From Treponema sp. (lineage in GTDB: Bacteria > Spirochaetota > Spirochaetia > Treponematales > Treponemataceae): 64,000 nt of DNA. Below are positions 28,275 to 39,059 of the stretch, in pieces (within the stretch, counting starts at the first letter, position 1; each line of letters opens with the position of its first letter). Under the pieces are notes generated by a model. That model ran no database searches and was not told the DNA's origin. It saw only the letters and a list, made by a program, of their open reading frames with translations. The stretch covers positions 1 through 64,000 of the forward strand of contig JAILKS010000042.1 of NCBI GenBank assembly GCA_024693715.1. The letters are read 5' to 3'. A program made the translations under genes and the position numbers.

Positions 28275-29321
28275 ATGGAAAATATTTTTGCGGCAAGACT
28301 TGAAAAAATTGAAAAAGCTCTTACAAAAGCACTCGACATAAATTATACAAATGACTGGCAGGAAGCTTCCTTCGGTAATCTTTCACAAAGCGTTAAGAAA
28401 GAACACATAAAAGCCTTAATAGAACCAAATAAAGCTCTTATAAATCTTGGCGGAAAAAGATGGCGTCCTTTATTTTTAATTTTATGCTATGAAACAGCTG
28501 CTGCAAAAAATAAAAGCACTGCACTAACTGAACAGCAGGCTTATGATCTTACATCCTTAGTTGAATTTGCACATACAGCAAGCCTCATTCACGATGACAT
28601 AGAAGATTCTGCAGATTTCAGGCGAGGACAACCGGCAGTACATATAAAGTACGGAATTGATACCGCCATAAACAGTGCGGACTGGCTGTATCTTCAGGCT
28701 CCTGTCTGCATAGATACAATGGATATTCCCACAGATATAAAGCTTACTTTTTATGAACTTTATACAAAGGAAATGAGAAAGCTTCTTTTAGGTCAGGCAA
28801 TGGATATAAGCTGGCATTCAGATACAGAGTTCTATCCTAAAATAGAAGCATACAACGCTATGGTAAAATGTAAAACCGGAACTCTTGCAAGCCTTGCCTG
28901 TCAGATTGGACTTATTGCAGGCGGTGAATCTAAAGAAATTGCATGGAGATTCGGCGAAGTTGCCTCAAATATCGGAATAGGTTTTCAGATTATAGATGAT
29001 ATAGTTAATCTTACAAAAGGAAATCCCGGTAAAAAACGAGGTGATGATATCGTTGAAGGAAAGAAAAGTCTTCCTGTTTTGCTTCACATAAAGAATAATC
29101 CGCAGGATAAATCTAAAATCTCACAGTTATTCAAAAGAGCAAAGACAGAAGGAATAGAAAGCAGTGCAGTTGAAGAATGCATTGATTTATTAAGCAAAAG
29201 CGGTTGTCTTGAACAGGCTTTAATTTTAGGTAAACAGCTGATTACAGAAAACTGTGCATTATTCGAGACTTCACCTTTAATCTCAAATTTATTTTCTTCA
29301 ATGCTTCCAGAGGATTTGTAA
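28275..29321 (+). CDS. Polyprenyl synthetase family protein
   Basis: LGGKRWRPLF, SLIHDDIEDSADFRRGQPAVH, IGFQIIDDIVNLTKGNPGKKRGDDIVEGKKSLP. Confidence 0.9.
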   Translation: MENIFAARLEKIEKALTKALDINYTNDWQEASFGNLSQSVKKEHIKALIEPNKALINLGGKRWRPLFLILCYETAAAKNKSTALTEQQAYDLTSLVEFAHTASLIHDDIEDSADFRRGQPAVHIKYGIDTAINSADWLYLQAPVCIDTMDIPTDIKLTFYELYTKEMRKLLLGQAMDISWHSDTEFYPKIEAYNAMVKCKTGTLASLACQIGLIAGGESKEIAWRFGEVASNIGIGFQIIDDIVNLTKGNPGKKRGDDIVEGKKSLPVLLHIKNNPQDKSKISQLFKRAKTEGIESSAVEECIDLLSKSGCLEQALILGKQLITENCALFETSPLISNLFSSMLPEDL

Positions 29322-29837
29322 ATGACAGAACGTTCCGATATTCTGAACAATCAGGCTATACTTTTCGCTTCTGACGGTGATTATTCAAGTGCAATCGCCT
29401 GTTTTAAACGGGCAATTATTATTGATAATCAGAACTATCTTTTGTGGTATAATCTTGGAGTAACCTACAGAGATAACGGTGATTATGAAAATGCACGACA
29501 TGCACTTGAAAAAGCATTCAACATGAATCCCGAAAACTATGAAGTTCTTGAAACGCTTGCAACAATCTGCCTGATGGAAAAACGTTACGATGACACGCTC
29601 TTTTACTGCATGCTTGGTCTTGATTTAGATGAATGCACTGAACATTTTTTAAATCTTGCAGGAGTCGTATATTTTCAACAGGAAGATTATGAAACAGCAA
29701 GTTCATACTTTGAATCGGCAGTTTCTATAAATCCATATTATAAGGAAGCCCTTCTGAATTTAAAAGACACTTATTACGAGCTTGGAAATAAATTCGGAAT
29801 TGAAGAGGTAAATAAAAAGCTTTCTTCCTGCAGATAA
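29322..29837 (+). CDS. Tetratricopeptide repeat protein
   Basis: NYLLWYNLGVTYRDNGDYENARHALEKAFNMNPENYEVLETLATICL and further TPR units; abuts preceding CDS. Confidence 0.88.
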   Translation: MTERSDILNNQAILFASDGDYSSAIACFKRAIIIDNQNYLLWYNLGVTYRDNGDYENARHALEKAFNMNPENYEVLETLATICLMEKRYDDTLFYCMLGLDLDECTEHFLNLAGVVYFQQEDYETASSYFESAVSINPYYKEALLNLKDTYYELGNKFGIEEVNKKLSSCR

Positions 29838-29846
29838 TTTTTTTAA

Positions 29847-31055
29847 TTAATGAACAAGATGTTCTTTTGCAAGCGCATTGATTTCTGCTGCAAGTGAATC
29901 AAGAGAAACTTGTTTCTGAACGGCACCCAATTCATAAGCAACCTTAGGCATACCATAAACTATTGAAGATTTTTCATCCTGACCTAAAGTCCACGCACCC
30001 TTTTTACGCATCTGAGCGAGCTGAGTTGCGCCATCACGTCCCATTCCTGTCATAATAACACCAAGTGCCCTGTTACCGAAAACCTTTGCAACAGATTCAA
30101 AAAGAACATCACAGGAAGGACGATGACCGTTTCTTGGAGGTTCATCTGTAATTTTTATATAATTAAATACGCCCCTTCGTTCAACCGTAAGATGATGACT
30201 TCCTGGAGCGATATAAATATGTCCGTTTGTTATTTTTTCAGAATCCTGAGCTTCCGTGACAGTTAAAGGACAGATTGCATTAAGACTTTCCGCAAACTCT
30301 TTTGTAAAGCCTGCAGGCATATGCTGTACAACAAGAACAGGCTGACTAAGATTCGGATCTAATTTCTTAAACATTTCCCGCAAAGCATTTGGACCGCCTG
30401 TTGAAACTCCTATCGCTATTATTTCAATTGGTCCTCCCTCTTTTTCTGGAACAATCACTTCCGGCTCCTTAGATTTTGAAGGTATATATGTTGATAACGG
30501 AGAAATATCATTTTGAGATATTGTTACAAGCTTTGCAGCGCTTTCACCCTTTTTCTGTGCAACAAAACGTGCTGCTTCCTTTAGTTTAATCTGATGCTGG
30601 AAATAATCAGGATCAGGAACATGCTTTCCATTAATAAAAGCCTGTGTCCTTCCGTATGCTGCAATATATTCTACAATTTCATTTGAAACATCTGAAATTT
30701 TTAAGGTAACTGAACCACCGCCCGGCTTAGTAATAAAATCTGCCGCACCAAGTTCAAGACATTTCATCGTAACGGCAGCACCTTCTTTTGCTATGGAAGA
30801 AAGAATAATTACTGGAATACGAATTCTTCTTTGTTTGCAGACTGCAAGAAATTCAAGACCATTCATTTTAGGCATTTCAATATCAAGAAGGATTACATCC
30901 GGTCTGATATTTTCAAGTTTCTCCAAAAGATCAACTCCGTTTTCTGCCTTTGCAATTACTTCAAAACCGTCAATTTCTTCCACGATTTTTGTAATCACAT
31001 TTCTCATTAAAGCTGAATCATCGCAAACTACAACAGAGATTTTATCCATGCTCAT
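29847..31055 (-). CDS. cheB: Chemotaxis response regulator protein-glutamate methylesterase
   Basis: Receiver VILLDIEMPKMNGLEFL; methylesterase IAIGVSTGGPNALREM, VVQHMPAGFT, GVIMTGMGRDGA. Confidence 0.95.
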   Translation of the reverse strand: MSMDKISVVVCDDSALMRNVITKIVEEIDGFEVIAKAENGVDLLEKLENIRPDVILLDIEMPKMNGLEFLAVCKQRRIRIPVIILSSIAKEGAAVTMKCLELGAADFITKPGGGSVTLKISDVSNEIVEYIAAYGRTQAFINGKHVPDPDYFQHQIKLKEAARFVAQKKGESAAKLVTISQNDISPLSTYIPSKSKEPEVIVPEKEGGPIEIIAIGVSTGGPNALREMFKKLDPNLSQPVLVVQHMPAGFTKEFAESLNAICPLTVTEAQDSEKITNGHIYIAPGSHHLTVERRGVFNYIKITDEPPRNGHRPSCDVLFESVAKVFGNRALGVIMTGMGRDGATQLAQMRKKGAWTLGQDEKSSIVYGMPKVAYELGAVQKQVSLDSLAAEINALAKEHLVH

Positions 31056-31061
31056 TATCCC

Positions 31062-31874
31062 TTATTTCTTATAGTATAAACAGGCCCAGTCAGTTTTTAA
31101 GAATTCAAACTGTGTATTCATTCCAAAAAGTGATTCTGAATGACCAATAAATAAATAAGACTGTTCTGCCATTGCTTCAAAAAATCTGTCTATTACGGCT
31201 TTCTGGGCATTTTCATCAAAATAAATAAGAACGTTACGGCAAAAAACAACATCAAGGTTTCTTGCTCCCGAATCATTCTTTAAATTATGATAGTCAAATC
31301 TTACGGTATCCATTATTTCTTTTTTTATCTGATAGCCACCTTCAACTTTTGTAAAATACTTTTCAAGATAATTTTGAGGGATTCCATCTACTTTGGAATC
31401 TGCATAAAAACCTTTTTGTCCAACCATTAAAGATTTAAGCGATATATCGGATGCAGTTATTTGAAAAGTAAAACCTTCAGGACATATTTCCTTCATAATC
31501 ATAGCGATTGTGTAAGGCTCTTCACCGGTTGAACATCCCGCACTCCAGATTTTAATTTTTTTATCTGCTCCTGTCTTTTTCCGCTCAACAACATTCGGAA
31601 TTACATAATTAATGAATGCATCAAAATGCGGCTGATTGCGGAAAAAACGTGTAAGGTTTGTTGTTACACAATCCAGCATATATTTCATTTCTTCCGGATC
31701 TTTTGTAACAAGAGCATAGTACTCTGACGGAGTGCTTATTGCTTTTTCACGAAGGATTTCTTTTATACGACTGTCTAAAATAGATCTGTTAGTAGGTGAA
31801 AAAGTAATACCACTCTCATCATAAATCAGAGTACGGAATTTTTCATAATCTGCATCACAAAGTATATCGGCCAT
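31062..31874 (-). CDS. cheR: Chemotaxis protein methyltransferase
   Basis: TNLTRFFRNQPHFDAF, KIWSAGCSTGEEPYTIAMI, DVVFCRNVLIYFDENAQ, LFIGHSESL. Confidence 0.95.
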   Translation of the reverse strand: MADILCDADYEKFRTLIYDESGITFSPTNRSILDSRIKEILREKAISTPSEYYALVTKDPEEMKYMLDCVTTNLTRFFRNQPHFDAFINYVIPNVVERKKTGADKKIKIWSAGCSTGEEPYTIAMIMKEICPEGFTFQITASDISLKSLMVGQKGFYADSKVDGIPQNYLEKYFTKVEGGYQIKKEIMDTVRFDYHNLKNDSGARNLDVVFCRNVLIYFDENAQKAVIDRFFEAMAEQSYLFIGHSESLFGMNTQFEFLKTDWACLYYKK

Positions 31875-31890
31875 AAAATTTTAAGTAGAA

Positions 31891-32478
31891 CTATTCTGAA
31901 AGATATTTGTCAATAAGAATCTGAGCCATTAATTTTTTCCAGTTAAAATTATCTGTATCCCATGGAGTAAGTTCATTACCCTCTGTTGTATTTTTCAGAC
32001 AGGTTGGCATTGAACCATAATGAACACCACCAAAAAGCATGATAGTAGTCCATGTACTATTTGTCAGATTAAATTTATTTTTTGCACCTTCAACTTCTTC
32101 GTCCAAATTAATTGTTGAGTCTACAGGCCAGTTTTTAATAAGATAATGCTTGTCAGTAAGACCTTCCGCAATAGCATTTAAAGTTGTTGATGATGCATTT
32201 GTAAAAGGTCTGCATACAACTGTCAAACCGGCTGGAATTCCAACAACATCATTTCCAAAAGGATTGTTCTTTAACTTGTTTGCAGCAGATGGTGCAATTC
32301 CATTTTTAGAATAAATAGTGTATAAATTCAACTGAATTTCTCCATTATCACCCTGATACTCTACTTCTCTTTCATACCATGTGTCATAAGTTGCTTCAAA
32401 AAGCTCATTACAAGCTGTAAAAGTCAAAGCACAAGCTGTCATTAAAAGAATACTTAATAAAGTTGCAATTTTTTTCAT
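31891..32478 (-). CDS. Hypothetical lipoprotein
   Basis: MKKIATLLSILLMTACALTFTACNELF lipobox, RBS AAGGAG. Confidence 0.7.
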   Translation of the reverse strand: MKKIATLLSILLMTACALTFTACNELFEATYDTWYEREVEYQGDNGEIQLNLYTIYSKNGIAPSAANKLKNNPFGNDVVGIPAGLTVVCRPFTNASSTTLNAIAEGLTDKHYLIKNWPVDSTINLDEEVEGAKNKFNLTNSTWTTIMLFGGVHYGSMPTCLKNTTEGNELTPWDTDNFNWKKLMAQILIDKYLSE

Positions 32479-32583
32479 ATTAATATCTCCTTAAATTTAA
32501 AATATGCTGAATAAATTATAAATCAGATACGAATACTTGTCAAAGAAAAATAAGTTTCAACGCAGGAATGTCCCTTGTAAAAC

Positions 32584-34716
32584 TTATACCTTGAACAAAT
32601 CAATCTCGTTTCCAATTTCTCTAATAGATCCCTTAAGCTTATCTGATATTTCACTTAAGCCGGCACCGGTTACATTGATTCTTTCGGCGCCAATAGACAT
32701 TTCTTCCATGCTCTGTCTCATTTGAATAGTACTGTCCTGAAGATTCTTTACTTCTGAAAGGATATGCTTGTTTCCTTCTGCCATTTCATGACCGGCTGTC
32801 TTAACCTCGGCAGTACTGTTATTCATTTCGTGAAGAGCCTGATTAATCTGCTGTGAACCTATTGTCTGTTCTTCCATTGCGGCTTTTATGCTTCTGACAA
32901 TTTCATCAGTTTCCTTGATTGCATTTGAAACATTAACAAAAGCGCTGTTGGAATCTGCAGATGCAAGAACTACTTCTTCGATAGATTCCTTAATACTGTT
33001 TAACTGTTCTCCGATAGTCTTTGATTGTGTTGTAGAAGTTTCTGAAAGCTTACGAATTTCATCTGCAACAACACTAAAGCCCTTGCCTGATTCACCGGCA
33101 TGAGATGCTTCAATTGCCGCATTCATGGCAAGAAGATTTGTCCTTTTTGCTATGCTTGAAATTACAAGGTTGGCTTCCTGAAGCATCTGTGACTGTGTTA
33201 CAATCTGTTCAACCTTTCTTGTTACATCAGCCTGTTTAGCAGAACCATTGTTAGTATCAATCATAAGCTTATCGAAGGCTGCTGCCATTTTATCTACCGA
33301 GCGATTAACAGAATCAATATTACTCATCATTTCTTCAATAGCGGAAGATGCCGTTGCAACACCCTCTGCCTGATGAACAATCAGCTGTTCAAGCGAAGAA
33401 ATATTTGCAGCAATTTCATTTACTGCGCCCGCTGTCTGCTGAACACTTTCACTTTGATTTACAATCTGACCATATACACTCTTGATATTTTCAATAATTT
33501 GAGTAATTGAAGCACTTGTATCCTGTGTACTTGAATCCATTGAAATACCGACATTTTCAAGATTCTCCTGAGATTTCTTGATATTCTGCAAAAGTTCCTG
33601 AAGCTTGTTCGCAAAATTATTGAATCCCTGTACAACACGTCCAACCTCATCTTTCGATTTAAAATCAATACGTCTGGTAAGATCCGCATTTCCGCTTGCA
33701 ATATCATTAATAGATTTACTTACATCTTTAAGAGGTCGTACAATTGCATGAATTACAGGAATTAATACAAAGGATGCAATAAAAATAGATAAAGCAAGAC
33801 ATAACACGGCAAAGTTCAACAAATCTGAAAGGTGTCCGAAATAAAAATCATAAGGAGCGGCGGCAAGAAGTGCCCAGGGAGTACCCGGAACAGAAAAATA
33901 ACCGGCAATAGTCTTCTTGTTTGTTCCAGGATATTGGATTACCGTTCTGTTACTCTGTCCAGACAGCATATCTTCCCTATACGAAGCAAACTGTTCATGC
34001 TCAAACAGCTCCCGCATATTTATATATGTTTCGTTTTCATTTTTTGCAATACCGAATATCTGACTTGTATTTTTTGATACAATGATAGGATGATGTCCGT
34101 CGCCCATGTCAATTCCACGAACGATATCAGCAAAGCAGTCACCATTTACAATCGCAACAATAACGCCTTCAATCTTATTATATGTGTTATATACCGGTTC
34201 AGAATAAAACAAAAGTACCTGCGCTTCAGATTCCTGATCTATAGTCTGTCCGTCCTCTGCACGTCCCGCAAGATCTTCCTTTTTAAATATAACAGGATCT
34301 GAAACAAACTCATTGCCTTTAAGACCCTGTTTTACATATTCCATATCACTAAAATCCATTCGGGTATTATATTCTGAATTAAAGAAAAATCCTTCCTTAT
34401 CATAAAACGCAAAACTTACATAAGTTGCCGGATCCTGATTTTTTGCATCTGCAATCATATCATTTTTCTGCTGAGGCGTAGTGGTCGGATCTTTACAGTA
34501 AGGAAGCTCAGCAAGTGTTCTTAAAACAGAGAAATGTCTTTTATTCAACTCAAGAATCTGCTGTTCTGCATTTGCAGACACAATATCAAGAGTTTTATTT
34601 ACAGACGAGTTCAATGTATCTTTAGAACGCTTGTAGGAAAAGAAACTCTGTGTCCCGGAAGTAATAATCAAAATAGCAATAACCACTAATAAAATTTTAA
34701 TTCTTATGCTTTTCAT
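32584..34716 (-). CDS. Methyl-accepting chemotaxis protein
   Basis: TM + Cache-like periplasmic region, HAMP, signalling hairpin [37 protein letters not shown]. Start set at 34716 ([18 protein letters not shown]). Confidence 0.93.
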   Translation of the reverse strand: MKSIRIKILLVVIAILIITSGTQSFFSYKRSKDTLNSSVNKTLDIVSANAEQQILELNKRHFSVLRTLAELPYCKDPTTTPQQKNDMIADAKNQDPATYVSFAFYDKEGFFFNSEYNTRMDFSDMEYVKQGLKGNEFVSDPVIFKKEDLAGRAEDGQTIDQESEAQVLLFYSEPVYNTYNKIEGVIVAIVNGDCFADIVRGIDMGDGHHPIIVSKNTSQIFGIAKNENETYINMRELFEHEQFASYREDMLSGQSNRTVIQYPGTNKKTIAGYFSVPGTPWALLAAAPYDFYFGHLSDLLNFAVLCLALSIFIASFVLIPVIHAIVRPLKDVSKSINDIASGNADLTRRIDFKSKDEVGRVVQGFNNFANKLQELLQNIKKSQENLENVGISMDSSTQDTSASITQIIENIKSVYGQIVNQSESVQQTAGAVNEIAANISSLEQLIVHQAEGVATASSAIEEMMSNIDSVNRSVDKMAAAFDKLMIDTNNGSAKQADVTRKVEQIVTQSQMLQEANLVISSIAKRTNLLAMNAAIEASHAGESGKGFSVVADEIRKLSETSTTQSKTIGEQLNSIKESIEEVVLASADSNSAFVNVSNAIKETDEIVRSIKAAMEEQTIGSQQINQALHEMNNSTAEVKTAGHEMAEGNKHILSEVKNLQDSTIQMRQSMEEMSIGAERINVTGAGLSEISDKLKGSIREIGNEIDLFKV

Positions 34717-34736
34717 TCTGACGCCTCTCAAAAGAT

Positions 34737-34768
34737 AAAAAAAAATCGCATCAAAAAAACAAATGCGA
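34737..34768 (-). terminator. Rho-independent terminator downstream of the RsuA-family gene
   Basis: Stem TCGCAT (34746-34751)/ATGCGA (34763-34768), minus-strand T-run immediately after. Confidence 0.75.
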
Positions 34769-34829
34769 CCTGACTTTCTTTATTAAATTTTTATATAGTT
34801 TTATAATTTTAACACACTTTGATAATTTT

Positions 34830-35390
34830 TCAAATGTTTTTTATATTTATATAGCTGCCTTCCGATAAATCTGACGGTAAAACATATTTACCAAATGAAA
34901 CACGCTTAAGTTCAGAAACCTCATTCTGCATTGCCTTAAACATCCTTCGTATCTGATGAAATTTTCCTTCAGTTACAATGACCTTACATTCCGATTCAGA
35001 TAAAAATTCTATGCAGGCAGGCAAAGCCTTTTGTACCGGTGATTTTTTTTCTGCAGGAAGAATAATCCCCTTTTTAAATTCATTTATATATTCAACCTGA
35101 TGCTCCGGCAAAACGATTTGTTTTAATTTTGCAATATATGTTTTTGAAATTTTATTCTGCGGACAGGTAAGCTCATGTGAAAAATGCCCGTCATCGGTCA
35201 ACAATAAAAGTCCAGAAGTATCACAGTCAAGTCGTCCAACTGAATGAAGACGTTTTCCTCTTACCGGTGATTGTACCAGCTTCTGAAGACTGGCAGGCAA
35301 AAGTGAATAAACCGTTTTATGCCTGTCAGAAACAGCCGAACAGACATATCCGCATGGTTTATTCATCATTATGTAAATATTACAATCCAT
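34830..35390 (-). CDS. RsuA/RluB/E/F-family pseudouridine synthase
   Basis: IYIMMNKPCGYVCS, LHSVGRLDCDTSGLLLLTDDG, VTEGKFHQIRRMFKA; no S4 domain. Confidence 0.9.
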   Translation of the reverse strand: MDCNIYIMMNKPCGYVCSAVSDRHKTVYSLLPASLQKLVQSPVRGKRLHSVGRLDCDTSGLLLLTDDGHFSHELTCPQNKISKTYIAKLKQIVLPEHQVEYINEFKKGIILPAEKKSPVQKALPACIEFLSESECKVIVTEGKFHQIRRMFKAMQNEVSELKRVSFGKYVLPSDLSEGSYINIKNI

Positions 35391-36276
35391 TTATTATCTT
35401 AACGATATCATTATACTGCTTTCGGACTGCGTCCTGCTTCAAAGACTCCATCTGTGTAAAATAATCGAATTTCGGCAAGGTGTAAGAATAAACGCCGGCA
35501 CTGTAATCTATATCTGCCTTTTTATTTTTTGTTACAGAAAGGGTGATGTTATTCTGGCTGTTTTCATCTGTATAGAAGAACTGATATCTTACTCTGGCAA
35601 AAAACTTTTTTCGTCCAAATGAATGCTTGAAATATGAATAAACGGTAGCCAGGGTTTTATCTTCAAGCTTAATATTTTCAGTCTGAATCATATATTTTTT
35701 CTTTGTATCAAACACCGGCTGGATTATTTCTTCAGGCTTTCCTGAAAACTTCTTAGCTGTTTTATTCCAGTAATAAATGTTGTATTTATTTCCATTTTGA
35801 ATTGTTGCTGTCTGAACGACTAAATCAAGACAACCGTCAAAATTGCAGTCATAAAGAACTATAAACGGCTTATCAATTTCACGGATTTCAATTGCCTGGA
35901 CACATTCATTCTTTTCATCAATTAATTTAAAAATACCACGCCATGCATAAGAAGCTGTAAGTGATATATCAACAATCTGAAGTGTATAAAGCTTTTTTTT
36001 CTGAATCAGAGAAAAGGATGTCTGTAAATCATAATTATCACGTCGTTCCGGATTATCAAAATAAACTGCCTTGTCGGCAAACGATTCACAATACTCTTCC
36101 GGAATCTTTACCTTATCTACAGTGTAATTAAGCTCAATTTCAGAAAGAAGCTCTGTATTAGATTTTTTATTCTTGAGATCCTTATCCTTACCCCAGCCAA
36201 ACGGAAGATTCCAGTCCTTCGCAAAAACCGACAATCCTGTACAAATAAATAATAAAACAAAACAAATTTTCTTCAT
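35380..36276 (-). CDS. Hypothetical exported protein
   Basis: MKKICFVLLFICTGLSVFAKDW signal peptide from ATG 36276; VLYDCNFDGCLDLVVQ is VCBS/FG-GAP-like. Confidence 0.65.
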   Translation of the reverse strand: MKKICFVLLFICTGLSVFAKDWNLPFGWGKDKDLKNKKSNTELLSEIELNYTVDKVKIPEEYCESFADKAVYFDNPERRDNYDLQTSFSLIQKKKLYTLQIVDISLTASYAWRGIFKLIDEKNECVQAIEIREIDKPFIVLYDCNFDGCLDLVVQTATIQNGNKYNIYYWNKTAKKFSGKPEEIIQPVFDTKKKYMIQTENIKLEDKTLATVYSYFKHSFGRKKFFARVRYQFFYTDENSQNNITLSVTKNKKADIDYSAGVYSYTLPKFDYFTQMESLKQDAVRKQYNDIVKIINGL

Positions 36277-36346
36277 AGAATGCTCCATTTATAGTTTAAC
36301 ATAAGATTGCTTAATAGCAATAATAAAAAATTCTGTTTACTTTCGG

Positions 36347-37321
36347 CTATCTGCCTGAATTACGTTCCCAGAAAACACCGTTGCTGTAGCCCTGAATAAG
36401 CCTATCGCTTTGTGCAAGCATAAGACGCTTTTCTGCAAAAAGACAATACTCTTCGTTCATTTCAATTCCAACATAATTACGGTCAAGCTTTTTTGCAGTT
36501 ACAGAAGCAGTCCCGCTTCCTAAAAACGGATCAAAAATTACATCGCCTGGTTTTGAAGAAGCAAGAATTAATTTTGCATAAAGCTTTTCAGGCTTTTGCG
36601 TCGGATGTTCGGTATTTTCAGGCATTGACCAGAAAGGCACCGAAATATCATCCCAGAAATTTGAAGGATAAGTTATACGATAATTTCCTTCTTCTGTCTG
36701 CTGCCAGTCCTTCGGCTGTCCATCAACTTTATATGGAGCAATAACCTTTCGTTTAAATTTCACGGCTTCGACATCAAAATAATAATCATCCTTATCCTTT
36801 ACCGCAAACCAGATATCTTCCATTGAATTTTTCCAGTTTGATTTTGCACCGCGGCCTTTTTCCCTCTGCCAGGTAATTCTATTCATTACCGTAAGTTCCT
36901 TTTCAACAGCCCGCTGTAAGGATGAAGTGCATTTCCAGTCACCGCAGATATAAAGACTTCCGTTTGATTTCAGTTTTTTACAGACAAGCGGAAACCAGGT
37001 CGAAAGATATTCATCATAAGATTCATCGGAGCGTGCATTAAACGTACTGCCGTTGAAATTCTTAGTAAGATTATAAGGCGGATCTATAATTATTAAATCT
37101 GCAAAAGAATCCGGCAGTAAAGGAAGCACTGATAAAAGCTCTGCATTGATTGTTTTATTAAGAATGTACGACAGCGAGGATTGTCCCCCTTGTCCGAAGT
37201 TTTGTTCAAGTTCATCCTTCGTTATGAGTTTTCTCTTTAATTCTTCCCTTTCATTTTCTTCTATTTTTAATGTTCTGTTTCTTGGTGCGGTTTTCTTCTC
37301 TTCCATAATACTAAAACTCAA
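36347..37321 (-). CDS. Orphan DNA adenine/cytosine-N4 methyltransferase (TTG start; alternative ATG at 37306)
   Basis: Motif IV IIDPPYNLTKNFNG precedes motif I FDPFLGSGTASVTAKKLDRNYVGIEM, plus HPTQKPEKLYAKLILAS; beta-class order. Confidence 0.88.
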   Translation of the reverse strand: MSFSIMEEKKTAPRNRTLKIEENEREELKRKLITKDELEQNFGQGGQSSLSYILNKTINAELLSVLPLLPDSFADLIIIDPPYNLTKNFNGSTFNARSDESYDEYLSTWFPLVCKKLKSNGSLYICGDWKCTSSLQRAVEKELTVMNRITWQREKGRGAKSNWKNSMEDIWFAVKDKDDYYFDVEAVKFKRKVIAPYKVDGQPKDWQQTEEGNYRITYPSNFWDDISVPFWSMPENTEHPTQKPEKLYAKLILASSKPGDVIFDPFLGSGTASVTAKKLDRNYVGIEMNEEYCLFAEKRLMLAQSDRLIQGYSNGVFWERNSGR

Positions 37322-38207
37322 CCTTGAACAATTTTTTTATATTTTCATCTACCGTCGCAGAAAGTTCTTCCTTTGTACACGAACGACTCTGCGCAATAAA
37401 ATCATATACATGCTCGATTAAAACAGGAGTATTTGTCTGACCACGAAACGGAACCGGTGCAAGATAAGGTGCATCTGTTTCACACAAAAATCTGTCCTGA
37501 GGAACAAATTGCAAAAGCTTTTTCATGTCGTCCATTTTTGCTTTTTTTGTATAAGTCACACCACCGCCAAAAGCGATATACCATCCTAAATCTAAAAACA
37601 CACGTGCCTGTTCAATTCCGTAACTATAGCAATGAATTATTCCGTTATTATATCCAGTCTGTTTTATACATTCTACAGACTGTTCAAACGCATCACGACT
37701 GTGAACGATAAATGGAAGCTCATATTTTTTTGCAAGTTCAAGCTGCATCATAAAAAGCTCTCGTTCACCTTCACTTGTCTTTTCATCAAAATCACTTTCA
37801 GTCCTGCCGTCTGCTCCAGAAGGATTCCAGTGATGATCTAGCCCCCCCTCTCCTATTGCGATTACTTTTCTATTCAAAATATCAGAATCAGCAGAAGAAT
37901 TGACTGCCTGTATGCTCTCTTCAAGTTTTTTTACTGCATTAAATCTGTCGTGAATTTCAGAAACATCAGGCCAGATTCCGGCAGAAAAATACATGAATTT
38001 TCGGGCTTTGTCCGCATAAGATGAATTTTTTATTTGAGAAATCGCTTTTTCAACTACAGCCTCTCTTTCAATAAGGTCATCACATCTGGTCCCTATATCG
38101 AGGGCAAATTTACAATCCCTTTTTGCAAGCGCCTCAAGAACTTCAGTTCCATCAATCCCGCGCTCTGTAGTCATCATTTTAAAATGAAAATGTGTATCAC
38201 TAAACAT
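37311..38207 (-). CDS. TatD-family metal-dependent hydrolase
   Basis: FSDTHFHFKMM, IGEGGLDHHW, FIVHSRDAFEQ, IIHCYSYG, FLCETDAPYLAP. Confidence 0.92.
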   Translation of the reverse strand: MFSDTHFHFKMMTTERGIDGTEVLEALAKRDCKFALDIGTRCDDLIEREAVVEKAISQIKNSSYADKARKFMYFSAGIWPDVSEIHDRFNAVKKLEESIQAVNSSADSDILNRKVIAIGEGGLDHHWNPSGADGRTESDFDEKTSEGERELFMMQLELAKKYELPFIVHSRDAFEQSVECIKQTGYNNGIIHCYSYGIEQARVFLDLGWYIAFGGGVTYTKKAKMDDMKKLLQFVPQDRFLCETDAPYLAPVPFRGQTNTPVLIEHVYDFIAQSRSCTKEELSATVDENIKKLFKVEF

Positions 38208-38252
38208 AAAACTTTTTTAAGTATACACTTATTTTTTATCTGAAACAACAAC

Positions 38253-38281
38253 TTCTAAAAAAGCATTAAAAATGGTATAAT
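38253..38281 (+). promoter_or_regulatory. Predicted promoter with extended -10 (TGG-TATAAT), 6 nt before ATG 38288
   Basis: TTCTAA 38253-38258, 17 bp, TATAAT 38276-38281, ATG 38288, no Shine-Dalgarno. Confidence 0.55.
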
Positions 38282-38287
38282 TTATTC

Positions 38288-39043
38288 ATGGCTTCAAAAA
38301 ATTATGATTACAGCACAATTTACTCAGATGATGATTTTATTGTTCTTAATAAAAGAAGCGGTATTCTTATTGCCGGTGACAGATATAATCCCGACGCACC
38401 ACGCCTTGATTTGCTTGCTGAAAAAGAATTCGGAAAATTATATGCCGTTCACAGAATAGATAAAGATACATCCGGACTCATTGTATATGCTCGAAACCCA
38501 CAGGCACAGAGGAATCTTTCCATGCAGTTTGAAAAAAGAACAGTACATAAAACTTATCATGCGCTTGTGTACGGTCATCCTATGTTTGAACAGCTGCATG
38601 TAGATTTACCTTTACTTGCCGACGGTGATTCAAAACACAGAACTGTAGCAGATAAAAAGCATGGAAAACCTTCTGTAACTGATTTTCGGATGATAGGAAA
38701 CTGCGGTCCTTATTCCTGGATTGAAGCAAAGCCTTTGACGGGTCGAACTCATCAGATTAGAGTTCACCTTGCTAAAAACGGTTTGAGCATTGTTTGCGAC
38801 CCATTATACAGTGGAAATCAGAAGCCAGTAAAATTAAGTGAACTCAAGAAAAAATGGAATGGCGATGAATACGAAGAACGTCCGCTGCTTTCACGTCTTG
38901 CCCTTCACGCATATAAAATTGAATTCACACATCCTTCGACAAATGAAGCTGTAAGCTTTACAGCGCCATACCCAAAGGATATGGAAGCAACCAGAAAACA
39001 GCTTTTTAAAATTTATGGAATAGATCCTCTTAAAGAAGATTAA
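38288..39043 (+). CDS. RluA-family pseudouridine synthase
   Basis: FIVLNKRSGILIAGD, YAVHRIDKDTSGLIVYARN, PLTGRTHQIRVHLAKNGLSIVCDPLY. Confidence 0.92.
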   Translation: MASKNYDYSTIYSDDDFIVLNKRSGILIAGDRYNPDAPRLDLLAEKEFGKLYAVHRIDKDTSGLIVYARNPQAQRNLSMQFEKRTVHKTYHALVYGHPMFEQLHVDLPLLADGDSKHRTVADKKHGKPSVTDFRMIGNCGPYSWIEAKPLTGRTHQIRVHLAKNGLSIVCDPLYSGNQKPVKLSELKKKWNGDEYEERPLLSRLALHAYKIEFTHPSTNEAVSFTAPYPKDMEATRKQLFKIYGIDPLKED

Positions 39044-39059
39044 ATAAAGTATACCGGAA

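Noticed and set aside
36308-36332. Hairpin ATTGCT-TAAT-AGCAAT downstream of the methyltransferase
   Set aside because: Short AT stem without a T-run on the relevant strand; not called a terminator.
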